From Clitopilus passeckerianus (lineage: Eukaryota > Basidiomycota > Agaricomycetes > Agaricales > Entolomataceae): 64,000 nucleotides of DNA. Shown here one piece after another: positions 44,685-55,908 of the stretch; the stretch's first letter is position 1; each line of letters starts with the position of its first letter. The stretch is from the NCBI GenBank assembly GCA_944990035.1, contig CALYLX010000141.1, positions 620,001 through 684,000 on the forward strand, read 5' to 3'. The notes under the pieces were generated by a model. It searched no databases. It was not told the DNA's origin and worked only from the letters and a program-made list of their open reading frames with translations. Made by a program: the position numbers and the translations under genes.

Positions 44685-45884
44685 TCAAGACCGGATAATA
44701 AAGGAGAAGATGGTGAATACGAGGGCCAACAGGTTCATCAATGCCCCACTAGGCGGGGCAACAATATACCCATTCGAATCCATACACGGTGGGAGCGTCG
44801 AGTTCCCGGAGCCTGTACCACCGGCACTAGTGCCGTTGACAAGGAGGTATGAAAGGGAGAGGGGATATGAGTCGTGGGTTCCATGATATACGGCAAGTAG
44901 AGTATGCTGGCCATACGGAAGATCTGGTGTTTCGTAGAGAAGCGAGCCCGAGCTCGAGGAGATCTTGGAGTCAGGTGGAATGAGCTGGACGAGTTCAGGC
45001 TCCCTTGAATCAATAGAAAAAGTAGCATTCGAAGTACCATTGGCTCCAGGTGGGAGATGGCTATTAAAACTCCTCGCACCAGCGAACCAGCGGATCTTGG
45101 TGCCTATAGATTATCTGCGGGTTAGCACCGGACACGCGTGGTTGTTGATATGACGTACCTGTAAAGTTATATCGTATCTGGGCCCCATTGGTTGTCGTAA
45201 TGACGCTCCGCCACCTAACGTTGAACCCAGCTGAATCGTCGGCGGAATATCCATCAACGAAAGCCGACCAATTGACCAGCGACTGCCCATAATCCACTTC
45301 TCTACCACACGGATCGACGAGCAGGACTTCCAAGTTATTACTTCTGGCCTCCTCGGAGGATGGGGTATATTGAACAGCGTCGACGAGGGTTAGATATGTG
45401 TGATTTTGTGAGATTGGGCGATAGTGGACCGTGAAGTTAATATGGTGCTCAGAATCGGTCAAGTTCTCTGCCCCACAGAGTAGTTCACTGATGAGTGGAT
45501 AACGGTCCCAGGCGCTTCGTCCATCAACGTCACAAGTTGCATTCCATCCAGATGCTTTAGCAGACGTCGTCAACTCCTGTAGACCACCCAAGATGCTGAA
45601 CGATGTTCCTAACACAATGCCTCCAATTCAATATCACGTCTTAGGAACGAAAGGAACGAGAATTTACCTCGGAAGGAAAAAGACATACTCGATGGGTCTG
45701 ATGTCCGATTGTTACTCGCCCCATGGCTTGAGCCACCGTAAGGAGGTCCACGTCCGTTGCCTTTGAGACCAGACACATTCTGCCAGTTATCATCAAATAT
45801 GATGCGAGGGTCCGTATCATCCAAGACGACCTGAGCAGGACTCAACCGTATGGCTGGATTGGCTTCACAAGGGGAGGTACTCAT
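44685..45884 (-). CDS. GPI-type relative of the surface glycoprotein
   Basis: Three exons (45884-45668, 45608-45159, 45103-44685) sum to 362 codons, 361 aa. It opens MSTSPCEANPAIRLSPAQVV, matching MSSSPCEASKTPWSPAQVML at 29900, and shares intron positions and the layout of two beta-rich halves (SFSILGGLQELT, ELLCGAENLTDSEHHINFTV, VLLVDPCGREVDY). Unlike its relative it has no basic cytoplasmic tail: it ends with a hydrophobic run ALMNLLALVFTIFSFIIRS after a small-residue stretch, as in GPI-anchor signals. Many N-x-S/T sites. Function unknown; probably wall or plasma-membrane associated. Confidence 0.75.
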
Positions 45885-46310
45885 GCTGAAACCTGACTGG
45901 AGTGGGCGAGAGGATAGCTGAGCACCCAGGGTTTGTCATTTTTATAACCGAGGTACTCATGATGTCTTTGGAGGTCGTGACAGGGCTCGGCGTTCATGGG
46001 TACAATGGATGGCTAGATAAAGTTCGGCCAGAAGTACCCTAGCCAAGCAAGCCCTTGCATCCTTCCTCGGAAACTCAATTTGGAGCTATGAGGAGTTAGT
46101 TGGATGGCCGGAACGGCCGGATGGTAGTGACTCCATATGACGACAGGTGTAAGGGAGAAGAGAATGATGGATTGATTAAAATTTGGATGACTCCATGAAC
46201 CACACACCTCGATCGAGGACGACGTCAAACCAGTAGAAAGAAAAGGAATTTCGTGGCCTAAATAATTTACAACATATATGACAGAGAGCGTTATATCGGA
46301 TGCACTGCCT
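45885..46310. other. relics of the glycoprotein exon 1/promoter
   Basis: GGAAACTCAATTTGGAG at about 46070 and a sister at about 47527 (minus strand: an IEFPR/LSFRG-like exon 1 end) and the flank CGAGAGGATAGCT at 45908 and 47353 show that the 5' end of the glycoprotein gene was copied here at least twice. No coding capacity. Confidence 0.4.
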
Positions 46311-46368
46311 AGTTTTCACCTAGCGATTACTTGTCCTCTTTCCCTCTAAGCGCTTGCCCCGTGCCTGC

Positions 46369-46629
46369 TCAAAATCCAACCATACCATTGACAGACTGAG
46401 CCGGCGCGGAGTCTATCGCGTCATGATTCTCCTGGGACTTCTTCATGACGTGGTCGAACTTCTTCTCGTACTTCTTGTCGGCCTCCCCAACTGACCCGCC
46501 AGTAGCGACGGACTTGACAATCAAGCCAGCATGAACTGCCTCTCCAGCCGCCGCCCCAGCCATGGCGGCGAGGCCCCCGAACAATGGGGTCTGTCTGTTT
46601 CCTTCTGAGAATGCGTCTCCGAATCTATG
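46369..46629 (-). CDS. small glycine/alanine-rich protein
   Basis: Open frame reading NFLHRFGDAFSEGNRQTPLF, then GGLAAMAGAAAGEAVHAGLI, SVATGGSVGEADKKYEKKFD and NGMVGF-stop. Glycine-zipper-like AxxxG spacing suggests membrane insertion or helix packing, followed by a charged region. The start exon is not certain: the first ATG in the frame (46584) would drop the FLHRFGDAF segment, so an upstream spliced exon is likely. Family not recognised. Confidence 0.45.
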   Translation of the reverse strand, partial: HRFGDAFSEGNRQTPLFGGLAAMAGAAAGEAVHAGLIVKSVATGGSVGEADKKYEKKFDHVMKKSQENHDAIDSAPAQSVNGMVGF

Positions 46630-47636
46630 AAGGAAGTTCCTTTTGGATTTAGATCTGTCGAATGGGTATCAACAAAGTCGTCATATGGCTATAATCGTGA
46701 GACGCACGGCATGAGGATGATATAGAAGCTATAAAATGCAGTTTATGGATGAGATTATAGCCTGAGGTCGTTCAGACTCGATTTGGATGTTGGCGAGGAA
46801 TAATCTTCCATGCCACTTTTTATAACCTGGATGCCGAACATGCTTCAAACGCGAGGCTTCCACCATGTCCGAGTCAGCTGAGGCCCCGTGTGTCTGAATC
46901 TCTTTCAGAAAGCAGTTAGCCCAAATCTCAATTGTAATTCCAACCCAAACATACCACATGTGGTGGAACTTGCCCTCAGCGCCTGTGACGTGATAACACT
47001 GACCGACAGATAACTCAGAGCGAAGCTAAACCATCTTTGGACCTCATTTCACATACAGGCGCCATGTTTCTGTCCGCACTGGCACTGTTTACACGAGTTC
47101 ACATTCCAAACGCCTCAATGATTTGTATAACCACGTACTTTACGCACATTTTCTGAACCGCCTCGTGCTTCGCCATACACTTGTCGGGCTATGTGTCTCT
47201 CATTGACGTTTCAGTGTCGACTGCCAGATGTTTATCGACGAACGTTGAACAACCAGCTGAATAGCTGTATGTTCCAACGCCACGAGGAATCTGTATTCAA
47301 TCCTCGCCGCATGGCTAGGGTTCTTGATGCTTTTGAATCAGTATGAACGAGAGGATAGCTATGAGCGCCCGGGTTTGCCATGTTATTACCGACGGTGCGA
47401 TGACGCCGGTGAAGGTTGTTCGTGTACACCGATCTGAGCGTCTATGCGGGCAAGAATCTGTGTTGACATGGGCAGCTTGAGTTCTGGCAGCAGGACCCGA
47501 GGCAAAGAAATCCTCTGGGTATTTCCTCGGAAACTCAATTTGCAGGCGCGATGGAGCAAATGATGGATTCATTCGATACTTGACTATTGTACAGAGCTCA
47601 GGTGCGCATTCTGAAGTTTTCGTTCCGTATCAGACG
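46630..47636. other. about 1 kb without a supported gene
   Basis: Only short frames; 47330-47570 contains a relic of the glycoprotein 5' end (see 45885-46310). Confidence 0.4.
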
Positions 47637-48727
47637 CTACCATTTCTCGTGGGCCGGTCGTACTGGAAAGCAAATCAGTATTTCGCCACACAGAAAGAGT
47701 ATGAAGGGCTTACAATCGAGTTCCCAGGTCCACGCAGAGCGATCTTGGTTCGCCAGGTACAAGTACGCCTATGAAAACGTCAGCGATAGCCTGTTAATGT
47801 AACCAACGTTCAACTTACGCTAGCGATGCTGTTGGGGTCAAGTCGTGCGTCCGGCTTATCGACAGCATCCGGGTTGTAAGAGCTCAACCGCTCAGTCAGA
47901 ATGCCACCGTCGATGACGACATGTGCAACCTGTCAGATTCCATGAGATATGCTGGGAGGAGCAAAGAGCGGAACGGCATACATGGATATTCTCCTTTCCG
48001 AATTCCTTGTTCAAGCTTTGCGACAAGGCTCGAATAGCATGTTTCTGTGCCGCGAATGCAGCGGTACCAGCATTCCCCCGGAGTGCGGCGGTAGCCCCAG
48101 TCGTGATGAGCGTCCCCCTCTTCCCAGCAGGCTCGAGGATATCATTCTCCTTAAACGTCTGGATAGCACCTCGGGAGAATGCAAAAGCGGCTTGCACGAC
48201 AGACAGCGAGTCCTTGACCTCCTCGGGTGTGATGTCAAGGAATGGCTTCCAGAGAAATTGGCCAACGTTGAGGACGGCGGTGTCGATGCGGTAGGTGGGT
48301 GCGGAGTATTTGGAGCGGATGGCGTCCCAGGCTTTGGAGAGGTCGGATGGGTCGTAGGTGGCGACTGGGAAGCCTGTGGCCTTTTAAGATGTGGTGTTGG
48401 TTAGTGAGGCCAAGCGGAGCCGCAGCTGAGATACCCACCTCTCCGCCTGCAGAGCTGATTTCCTTTGCGAGGGTATCGACTGTATCGGAGCCTCTGGCGA
48501 TAAGGGCCAAACTGTAACCTGCTTTGGCGAATTGACGTCTGCAAAGACAAGAATCGTTAAACCTTCAGAAATTATCGCAAGAACTTGTACACTCACGCTA
48601 CGGATGCTCCTGTACCTGAACCTTTCCCAAGACCTGCCAACTTTCGTCAGTTCTTCTGATTCAATGGCCTATTGCTAGAGATCTTACCTGCAACGACAAG
48701 CACTTTACGAGCTGCAGCAGATGCCAT
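47637..48727 (-). CDS. short-chain dehydrogenase, Phe in place of catalytic Tyr (SDR1)
   Basis: NAD(P)-binding Rossmann protein. Seven exons (48727-48688, 48633-48597, 48538-48439, 48380-47982, 47929-47819, 47768-47714, 47662-47637) sum to 256 codons, 255 aa. The cofactor loop is VVAGLGKGSGTGASVARQF, followed by LALIARGSD, and IDTAVLNVGQ stands where NNAG is usual. The active-site position reads TAAFAAQKHAIRALSQSL: F-x-x-x-K instead of Y-x-x-x-K, and the upstream Ser is Thr (LITTGATAAL). Ends LRPAHEKW. This F-type is known in a branch of the SDR superfamily, so it may still bind cofactor, but normal SDR chemistry is doubtful. First of three tandem copies. Confidence 0.85.
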
Positions 48728-49249
48728 CTTCGTTATGTTTTATGCTCTCTTAGGGCAGTGGGATGGTTGTCGTAGCTCTTGTAAGACCACGAAAGCCTGT
48801 ATTATATACAAACGTCGGTCATTCTGGCAAACAGTATTTGGAATGCCCACTCGCGGTTGGCCCAGGTTTGTGTGAGAAGGCAAGTGGTTCGGATGATGGT
48901 GCGTCATCAATTTGACCAAAGTGGTTTGTCAGGCCAGGTCGGTTCGTGACAAACAGAGCCAAGCCTGTTGACGTGATTCGGCTGACGCATGGAGAAGGAT
49001 CTAACCGCGTATCCAACGCCAGGCTGCCTTCAACAGACTTTCGCGAGTTTTGAACGTATGCCTGGAGCTCATGAGGGCACATCCTATGAGCACTGAGGCT
49101 CGCTCACCCTGACTGCCACTTTGACTTTCAAGCCATCGAAAGGGAGAAGCGTTCTTGGCCCAACTGATTCTCTTAATACTGTATATTGCCGAATTTCGAT
49201 TGATTGTCAAGTCTTACACGTTACACGATATATTAAACTCTTGGTCTCT
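48728..49249. other. spacer between SDR1 and SDR2
   Basis: No gene. Holds the SDR1 leader region and the 3' flank of SDR2. Confidence 0.45.
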
Positions 49250-50353
49250 TTACCACTTCTCGTGAGCAGGGCGGACTAGAAAATGTATCAGAACGAGCAC
49301 ATATGAAGCTGAATATCAAGATACTCACGATCAAGCTCCCAGGTCCAGGCAGAACGATCCTGATTGACCAGGTAGAGGTACGACTGCGAAGACCATACAA
49401 TGTCAGCATCATGAAAGTGGTCAAAAATGGTTTAATAGCGAGCTCACATTTGCAATACTGTCGGGATGGAGCCTGACATCCGAATTCTCAACATTCTGAG
49501 GGGCACGTTGGACATATCTCTCAGTCAGAATGCCGCCGTCAATAATGGCATGCGCGACCTTCAAGGTACGGTGAGCCTACGAAGAATAATCCGAAACCAC
49601 GAGTCGACTTACGTGGATGTTCTCCTTTCCAAATTCCTTATTCAAGCTCTGGGACAGCGCACGAAGCGCGTGCTTATGAGCCGAGAACGCGCTCGTCGTG
49701 GTATTGCCCCGAATCGCAGCAGTAGCTCCAGTGGTGATCAACGTTCCCCTCTTCCCGAGGTCGGCCGAGATTTCATTCTCCTTGAATGCCTGGATAGCTC
49801 CTCTGGAGAACGCGAACGCAGCTTCAACGACCGTGAAGGAAGATTTCACGTCCTCGTCGGTGATGTCAAGGAAAGGCTTCCAGACACCGTGACCAGCGTT
49901 GTAGACTGCAGTGTCAATACGATACTGGGGTGCAGGGAACTTGGCGCGGATGGCGCTCCAAGCTTTGGTCACCTCTTCAACGGTGTAAGCTGAGACGGGG
50001 AACCCAGCAGCCTAGAGATATAATGTAAGTCCGTCTGAAGCCATTACAGATTGGGATGACATACCTCACCACCATCCGAGGTAATCTCTTTGGCGAGAGC
50101 ATCGACAGTATCATTTCCTCGCGCAATCAAGGCTACGGTGTACCCTTTTTTGGAGAACACACGCCTGTAAATCATGGACCGAGTCAGATAGTCGAAGTGC
50201 CGTGATACTAAGTGAAGACTTACGCGGTTGAAGCTCCAGTTCCTGCGCCCTTTCCAAGGCCTAGTAGACACAATCAACCAATGAGAACAGCACCAAGTAG
50301 CCTTCCAGTCGGTACCCACCAGCTACGACGAGAACCTTACGAGGAGTTGCCAT
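49250..50353 (-). CDS. short-chain dehydrogenase, Phe in place of catalytic Tyr (SDR2)
   Basis: Tandem paralog of SDR1 with the same seven-exon layout, starting MATPRKVLVVAG and ending RPAHEKW (stop TAA at 49250-49252), about 255 aa. Cofactor loop GLGKGAGTGAST; active-site region SAFSAHKHALRALSQSLNKE, again F-x-x-x-K. All exons are open. A flank at 50517-50583 (TGGATGCAATATGGCGTC) is repeated upstream of SDR3. Confidence 0.85.
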
Positions 50354-51345
50354 TTAGAACGAAACCTATCAAGTTATGAGTAGAAGATGTGTCGAAACTG
50401 GTGATGCGAAAACAATCGAGGGTAGAAGAGAGGCTGTTTGAGATTTGGGAGCGTCAATCTGCCCAAAGTTATATACTCGTCCCATGCTTGATGTTGATAG
50501 CAGTCAATGTTACCATTTGGAAGCAATGGATGCAATATGGCGTCGAGGTTGCGTGGAGGAGGGTTGGTAAGGCTGGTTGGTAAGCCCGATCTTGGGTCCA
50601 GGCTTGGGACCAAACTTGGACAAACTCCCGTCGTTTGATGGTCCCTCGCCAACTTTAAGTTGGTTGGCAACTCGAACTTCAGCTTAATTTGGTGCATCAT
50701 GGGTCCGACTTCTAAGGGGATCTCATATAGTCTTAGCTCGAGGTAGAAGCCTGCTCCCATTCATTCAACGTGATGGCTGTCCTCCAGAATTCCAGGATCC
50801 CCGGCCACGTTGTATCCTTTAATCCTGTCCAACTTTCTGCTCTATCAAGATATTTCCTTATGAATTGATCTCCGAACGAGCCCTCTAGGTAACATATTCT
50901 CTCATGTTCAAGCACGAGGCCACAGCATGGAATTTAGGTTTATTGGGCGCCTTTCCGGCAAATCGGATGACCACCTGGAGTGGGCTTCGTCTGCAACTCT
51001 TTGGGTCTCGAAATTCGTTCTGACTTCGTCGGTTCAGTCAAGCAACAAAGTTCTCCAACTGCTAAGGCACTTTCCTCCTATTTCTTAGAGGTTATCTTCG
51101 TCTATTGCAAAACACCTGGATAGTTTTCTTATTGCCGACATGCCGAGATTGTATTCGAGAAAAAAGGGCATCTACAGACGCCCATCACACTATGGACTTT
51201 CACATAGTCTAAACGCTTTTTGGGAGTGGCTATAGCGAGGCAACACGTGGCTTAGGCTATGGATGACCTGGAGGAAACCAGGCGCTGAGAACCATAACAT
51301 AAAGCCAAGCGATCGTGAGCGAGCAACACAATCCTAATCACCGAT
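50354..51345. other. about 1 kb without a supported gene
   Basis: SDR2 promoter region, then sequence with no convincing frame. A 60-codon minus-strand frame at 50733-50915 has no recognisable features. Confidence 0.4.
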
Positions 51346-51588
51346 ATGCACATAGCCCAGGACCATCCGCCGTCTGGCCAAACATCTAGTAGCTCATGCG
51401 CTGAGATAGCTACTCAGCCCGATGCACAGAAGGATATGTCGGCTGCCCATCCGAACGAAGACATGAGGCCACGAGAGAGAACCGAGCTCGCCTTCGAGGC
51501 GGCTGTGACTGCGGGTGCACTCATTGCCTCCTCTGTGTATGTCTTGGTGGCCTATTCACTGCGTTATGTTGCTTTTGCGGGAATGTAA
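51346..51588 (+). CDS. hypothetical small membrane protein
   Basis: 80-aa frame: a polar N-terminal half (SGQTSSSSCAEIATQPDAQK) and one hydrophobic stretch (AAVTAGALIASSVYVLVAYS) close to the end. No family recognised and no splice or promoter evidence, so it may be chance. Confidence 0.25.
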   Translation: MHIAQDHPPSGQTSSSSCAEIATQPDAQKDMSAAHPNEDMRPRERTELAFEAAVTAGALIASSVYVLVAYSLRYVAFAGM

Positions 51589-51960
51589 TAAGTCCTTCAC
51601 CCCTGATAAGACCTGGACGTCGCTCAACCGGAAGATCTCAGGAAGCAAACGCTGTTAAAACTGACGCTAATGCGAATTGCATTAAGTGCTGCTGAATTTG
51701 CATTTCAGCCGAATCCGGTTGGTAGCGAGAGAAGCTGGGAGCCAACTTGGCATTCACGCTTCCGTGGATCTAGCTTTGTTCTTATCCCATATGTCGTTAT
51801 CTCAGTTCACCCTATCTTGGTTTCGCCAGGCTGAATCGCGAACGGAGAATTCGATTTATATATCTCAGTGTTTAAATTGCTAGGGACCTTGTATCGGCTG
51901 GGACATCACGTCCAGACCTTCATGTAGCCCAAGATTCAATATTACATTCTGTGTCAGAAA

Positions 51961-53053
51961 TTACCACTTCTCGTGGGCAGGGCGAACTTTGTCGGTGGTC
52001 AGATCACGTAAGTGAGCGAACTAATTCATACTTACGATCAAGCTCCCAGGTCCACGCAGAACGATCTTGATTGGCTAGGTATAGATAGGCCTGGACAAAC
52101 CGTGGTCATCAGCATCACGAGAACCTCAGTGAATTGGCGAAAAACGACTCACTTTCGCGATGCTGCTAGGATGAAGCCTGACATCCGAGTTATCGGCATG
52201 CTCAGGATTGTTCTGGGCGTATCTCTCGGTCAAGATTCCACCGTCGATGATAGCATGCGCAACCTTCAGTGGACCAGTGAGTTTATCGCAAATTCGGATG
52301 AGGATTAGTCTTACGTGAATGTTCTCCTTCCCAAATTCCTTGTTGAAACTTTAAGATAAAGCGCGGAGTGCGTGTTTATTAGCCGAGATTGCGCTCGTAA
52401 CCGTATTTCCTCGGATTGACGCAGTAGCCCCTGTCATGATCAGAGTTCCTCTCTTCCCAATATCTGCCGAGATGTCGTTCTCCTTGAAGGCTTGTATGGC
52501 TCCTCTTGAGAAGGCGAAGGCAGCCCCAGTAACCTCAAAGGTTGTTTTCACCTCGTCATCGGTGATCTCAAGGAATGGCTTCCAGACGGCCTGGCTAGCG
52601 TTGAAGACTGCAGTGTCGATTCGATATTCCGGAGAAGCGAAGTTCTTGCGGATATCACTCCATGCTTTCACCACTTCCTCAGCACTGTATGCTAAGACAG
52701 GGAATCCAGCCGCCTGGAGAGCTGTCAGTAGTCCGTCTAAAGTTGTTGAGGCTCAATAGGACATACCTCGCCACCAGCAGAGTTAATCTCTTCGGAGAGT
52801 GTGTCGAGAGTGTCGTTTCCTCGAGCAATCAAAGCGACTGCATATCCTGTATTGAAGAAGGCACGCCTGTTCGCGATTAGATACTCGGAACGCCAGCACG
52901 CTCGAGATAGAGCTCACGCGACGGATGCTCCGGTTCCTGAGCCCTTTCCAAGGCCTGACAGAGATAGCCCGCGTATGAGAAAAGCGCCAAGTTATCGGTT
53001 GATCGTCGCTCACCAGCTACGACGAGTACTTTACGACGAGTTGCGGTTGCCAT
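51961..53053 (-). pseudogene. short-chain dehydrogenase paralog with nonsense codon (SDR3)
   Basis: Third tandem SDR. Starts MATATRRKVLVVAG, keeps the cofactor loop, all intron positions and the C-terminal RPAHEKW. The codon that is CAA (Gln) in SDR1 and SDR2 at RALSQSL is TAA here (52351-52353): RALS-stop-SFNKEFG. The rest of the gene is open in frame, so this looks like a single recent C-to-T change. The active-site position is Ile (SAISANKHALRALS), further from a working SDR. Confidence 0.8.
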
Positions 53054-53286
53054 TTTGAACTGAATGCGAGGGTGATGCGATGAGAGTGGAACTTAGTCGT
53101 AATTGTGACAATTTTGGGACTCAGACCGGGAAGCCTCGATGGGTTAGCATTATATACTACCCAACCCATGCTAACAAGGCCCCTCGACTCGGACGCCACC
53201 ATTTGGAATCAATTGAGTGGATGCAATATGGCGTCTAAGTCGCGTCGAAGAGGTCAATAAGGCTGGTTTGTAAGAGGCTTCTGCAT

Positions 53287-53691
53287 TTGAAGCCAAACCT
53301 GAACAAACCGGACAGCGAGTTCGCTTTTTTGATCCTTGATCACGACTTTTTGTCCCAAATCATCATAGATGGCGGCCCTAGAGGCTCCTGTTTTCTCGTG
53401 CTCGAGGAAGATAATCTACCGGAATCTATCTGTAAAGCATGTATGATCAGGGCCACAAATCCGCCTGATCTGCTCGTGTCATGGTCAGGTAGGCGGCTGG
53501 ATCATCTCCCGCCACTCATTCTCGATCGCTTGGGGTTTATGGAGCCGATAGTGGAAGACTCAAATGTTTCCGAGGAATGCGTGACTAGAACCAGTAATTT
53601 TCGGGAAATATGGAAACACCAATTGTTATTCACCACCGGTTACACTGTTTACAACATACGACTACAAAAACGAAGAAAGAGAAGTATTTGA
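53287..53691 (+). CDS. hypothetical protein, open frame only
   Basis: 134-codon frame starting MKPNLNKPDSEFAFLIL, with basic end RLQKRRKRSI. No motif, paralog or intron support; its first bases lie in the SDR3 upstream flank. Weak candidate. Confidence 0.2.
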   Translation: MKPNLNKPDSEFAFLILDHDFLSQIIIDGGPRGSCFLVLEEDNLPESICKACMIRATNPPDLLVSWSGRRLDHLPPLILDRLGFMEPIVEDSNVSEECVTRTSNFREIWKHQLLFTTGYTVYNIRLQKRRKRSI

Positions 53692-53901
53692 CACTGCGAG
53701 TCCACTGAGTAGAGAGAATACCACAAGTAGTACAAAGAAGAACAAAGAAGAACCCGCCGAAGCTCGCAAGGTAATCCGGAGACAAGAATTCATGCAGCTA
53801 ACGGCCCGTCTAAGAGGCAGCCAATTAGAAACAGCCAATCGATTTTCCAAGCCAGAAAGCCTTACCATATTGCAGTATCTCTCATATCTCTTTTAATTGT
53901 G

Positions 53902-54525
53902 TCAATCGTATTTACCGTGACCGTCTTTACCACCGTGGTGGTCGCCGCCATGATGATCATCCTTGCCGTGGTTGCCTTTGCCATGGTGGTCATCCTTGCC
54001 ATGGCGGTCCTTGCCGTGATGATCGTCCTTGCCATGGTGGTCATCCTTACCATGGCCGCCCTTGCCATGATGATCGTCTTTACCATGGCCATCCTTGCCA
54101 TGATGGTCGTCTTTACCATGGCCGTCCTTGCCATGATGGTCGTCCTGACCATGACCCTTGCCGTAATTATCGTCCTTACCATGGCCGTCCTTGCCATGAT
54201 GATCATCCTTGCCGTGGTTGTCCTTGCCATAGTTGTCCTTGCCATAGTTGTCCTTGCCATAGTTGTCCTTGCCGTGATGATCGTCCTTCCCATGGTGGTC
54301 GTTGTCGTGGTGGCCTTTGTCCGGGCAATACTAACAAGGGACAAAAGACTAGTTCAGGAATTGATTCCTCTAACGTGAAAGTGCGTTTACCTTCTTTCCA
54401 TACTTCGAGTAGCAGTCGACATCATGGCCTTTATCAGGACCGCCACCTCGAGGAATGGCGCTCGCAACGGCGGTGCCAACGAAGGCACTGAGGACGAGAG
54501 CGAAGAAGGGGTTGAAGAACTTCAT
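53902..54525 (-). CDS. secreted histidine-rich HGKD-repeat protein
   Basis: Two exons (54525-54391 and 54330-53902) give 187 aa. Exon 1: a clear signal peptide MKFFNPFFALVLSAFVGTAV, then ASAIPRGGGPDKGHDVDCYS. After the 60-bp intron, YCPDKGHHDN leads into about 120 residues built from HGKDDHHGKD-like units and NYGKD variants, ending GHGKYD. Histidine, aspartate, lysine and glycine make up nearly all of it. Only this frame starts with a signal peptide and is joined by splice sites; other frames over the repeat are open by chance because of the short repeat. The His/Asp density suggests binding of divalent metals outside the cell, by analogy with other His-rich repeat proteins; this is inference. 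Confidence 0.8.
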
Positions 54526-55908
54526 ACGAGCTAGTAGAAATGGACAGAAAGCTGAGAGCTGATAGTACCGAGGAGTGAGTAGAAGGTCTTTATACTGTTT
54601 ATCGTTCTATGGATCCGAAAGAATTCTGGTGTAGTAATTGATGAATAAACATCGCTGGTCATTTATTTCGTCAGATACAGTTCACGCAGACCATGTAGAA
54701 CAGGCCAAATGAATATGTCATCTAATTAGAAGCCTCTGTCTCGTTGTAGACCGATTTGCGTATTGACAGGGTGCTTGTTGTGATCTTGGCGAGACAGAGT
54801 AGAAGCCATGGCGTCGATATACATTGAATGTTGAGGAAAATCACAGACGTGGCGTCCAATGGTTGAATAGGTAGGGGCGGATACTACGACTTGGAGTTGT
54901 GCTTTGAGTCTGAGCCCCGGAGATCTTCAGGGACCAGTTGTCTCGATTTAGGGGTAAGAATTCTAGAGTAGAGACTCAGCTGCTGAAAATCTACAAGCTG
55001 TCATGGATGATCATGTCCCCGTTCAATTCCTGCTGTCAGGATCCTGCACGACAGTGATTCCTTGGCTTGGCGAATCGCTAAAAATAGCTTCACGGGAATG
55101 TATTCGACCATTCCCACGGGTATTTTGCAACAAGTGCTGCAGGATGCATAACCCCGATAATGGGAGGACACTATCATTCTACACAGAATTAAAAGGCCGG
55201 ATCGCGGGAGGTGCTCACCTTATACATTTGTTAGGGTACTTGAACAGTCAAGTCCGGCATCTCGACGCTCAATGTAAGCCTCGTAAACGGCTCATCAGGG
55301 GAACATCTAAGACAGGAAAGCGAAACAACCTCGTCGAAATCGGAGTCCGCACGTAGCAGAGCGGGAAGAGGGAGGCCAACAGCATCGAAAACGATTATCA
55401 TGACAGACATAATGTCGTAGGTTCAAGCGGCCATCCAGGGTCAAGAGGTTAAAGGATTGAAGCCACAACGTTATACAGCGGTGTCAGAGGTACAAACGCC
55501 GACGTGCTCATAGAGTGGTTTCGCACCCTTGAGGCAAAGAATTGAAATAACTCATCGTTGCCTGGTAACGTATCATTTGCTTCCTCTCTTTCTAGAGACC
55601 TCGGCGTAGTCCAGAGTATCATGGAATATGACCAGAACGCAGGTTATGGACGAAAAGGTTATAACGTAATCAGGCTATTTTCTCAAGTAGAAAGAAAGCA
55701 ACGAAATGTTCAATGCGATGAATGAGTTGTTGGCAGAAGTCATCAACGATCAGATTGAATCTAATCTTATCTTTGTTACGTCAATACCCCATCTAGGAGT
55801 TGTCACAGCTGTACAGTCACGCTAAGCCACCGTGACACGCCAGGAGCTGATCACGAAGACTGTCAGCAACAATTTCCCCTTGACTATCTGTCTCCCTAAA
55901 AATCTATC
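54526..55908. other. about 1.4 kb, no firm gene
   Basis: A 117-codon plus-strand frame (55003-55356) contains VFCNKCCRMHNPDN but has no other support. The last 100 bp are the RPL10A promoter and leader. Confidence 0.35.

Noticed and set aside
53862..54378. Two long frames of Met/Thr or Val/Ile repeats over the 54 kb repeat
   Set aside because: These are out-of-frame readings of the HGKD repeat. Neither has a signal peptide nor spliced continuation.
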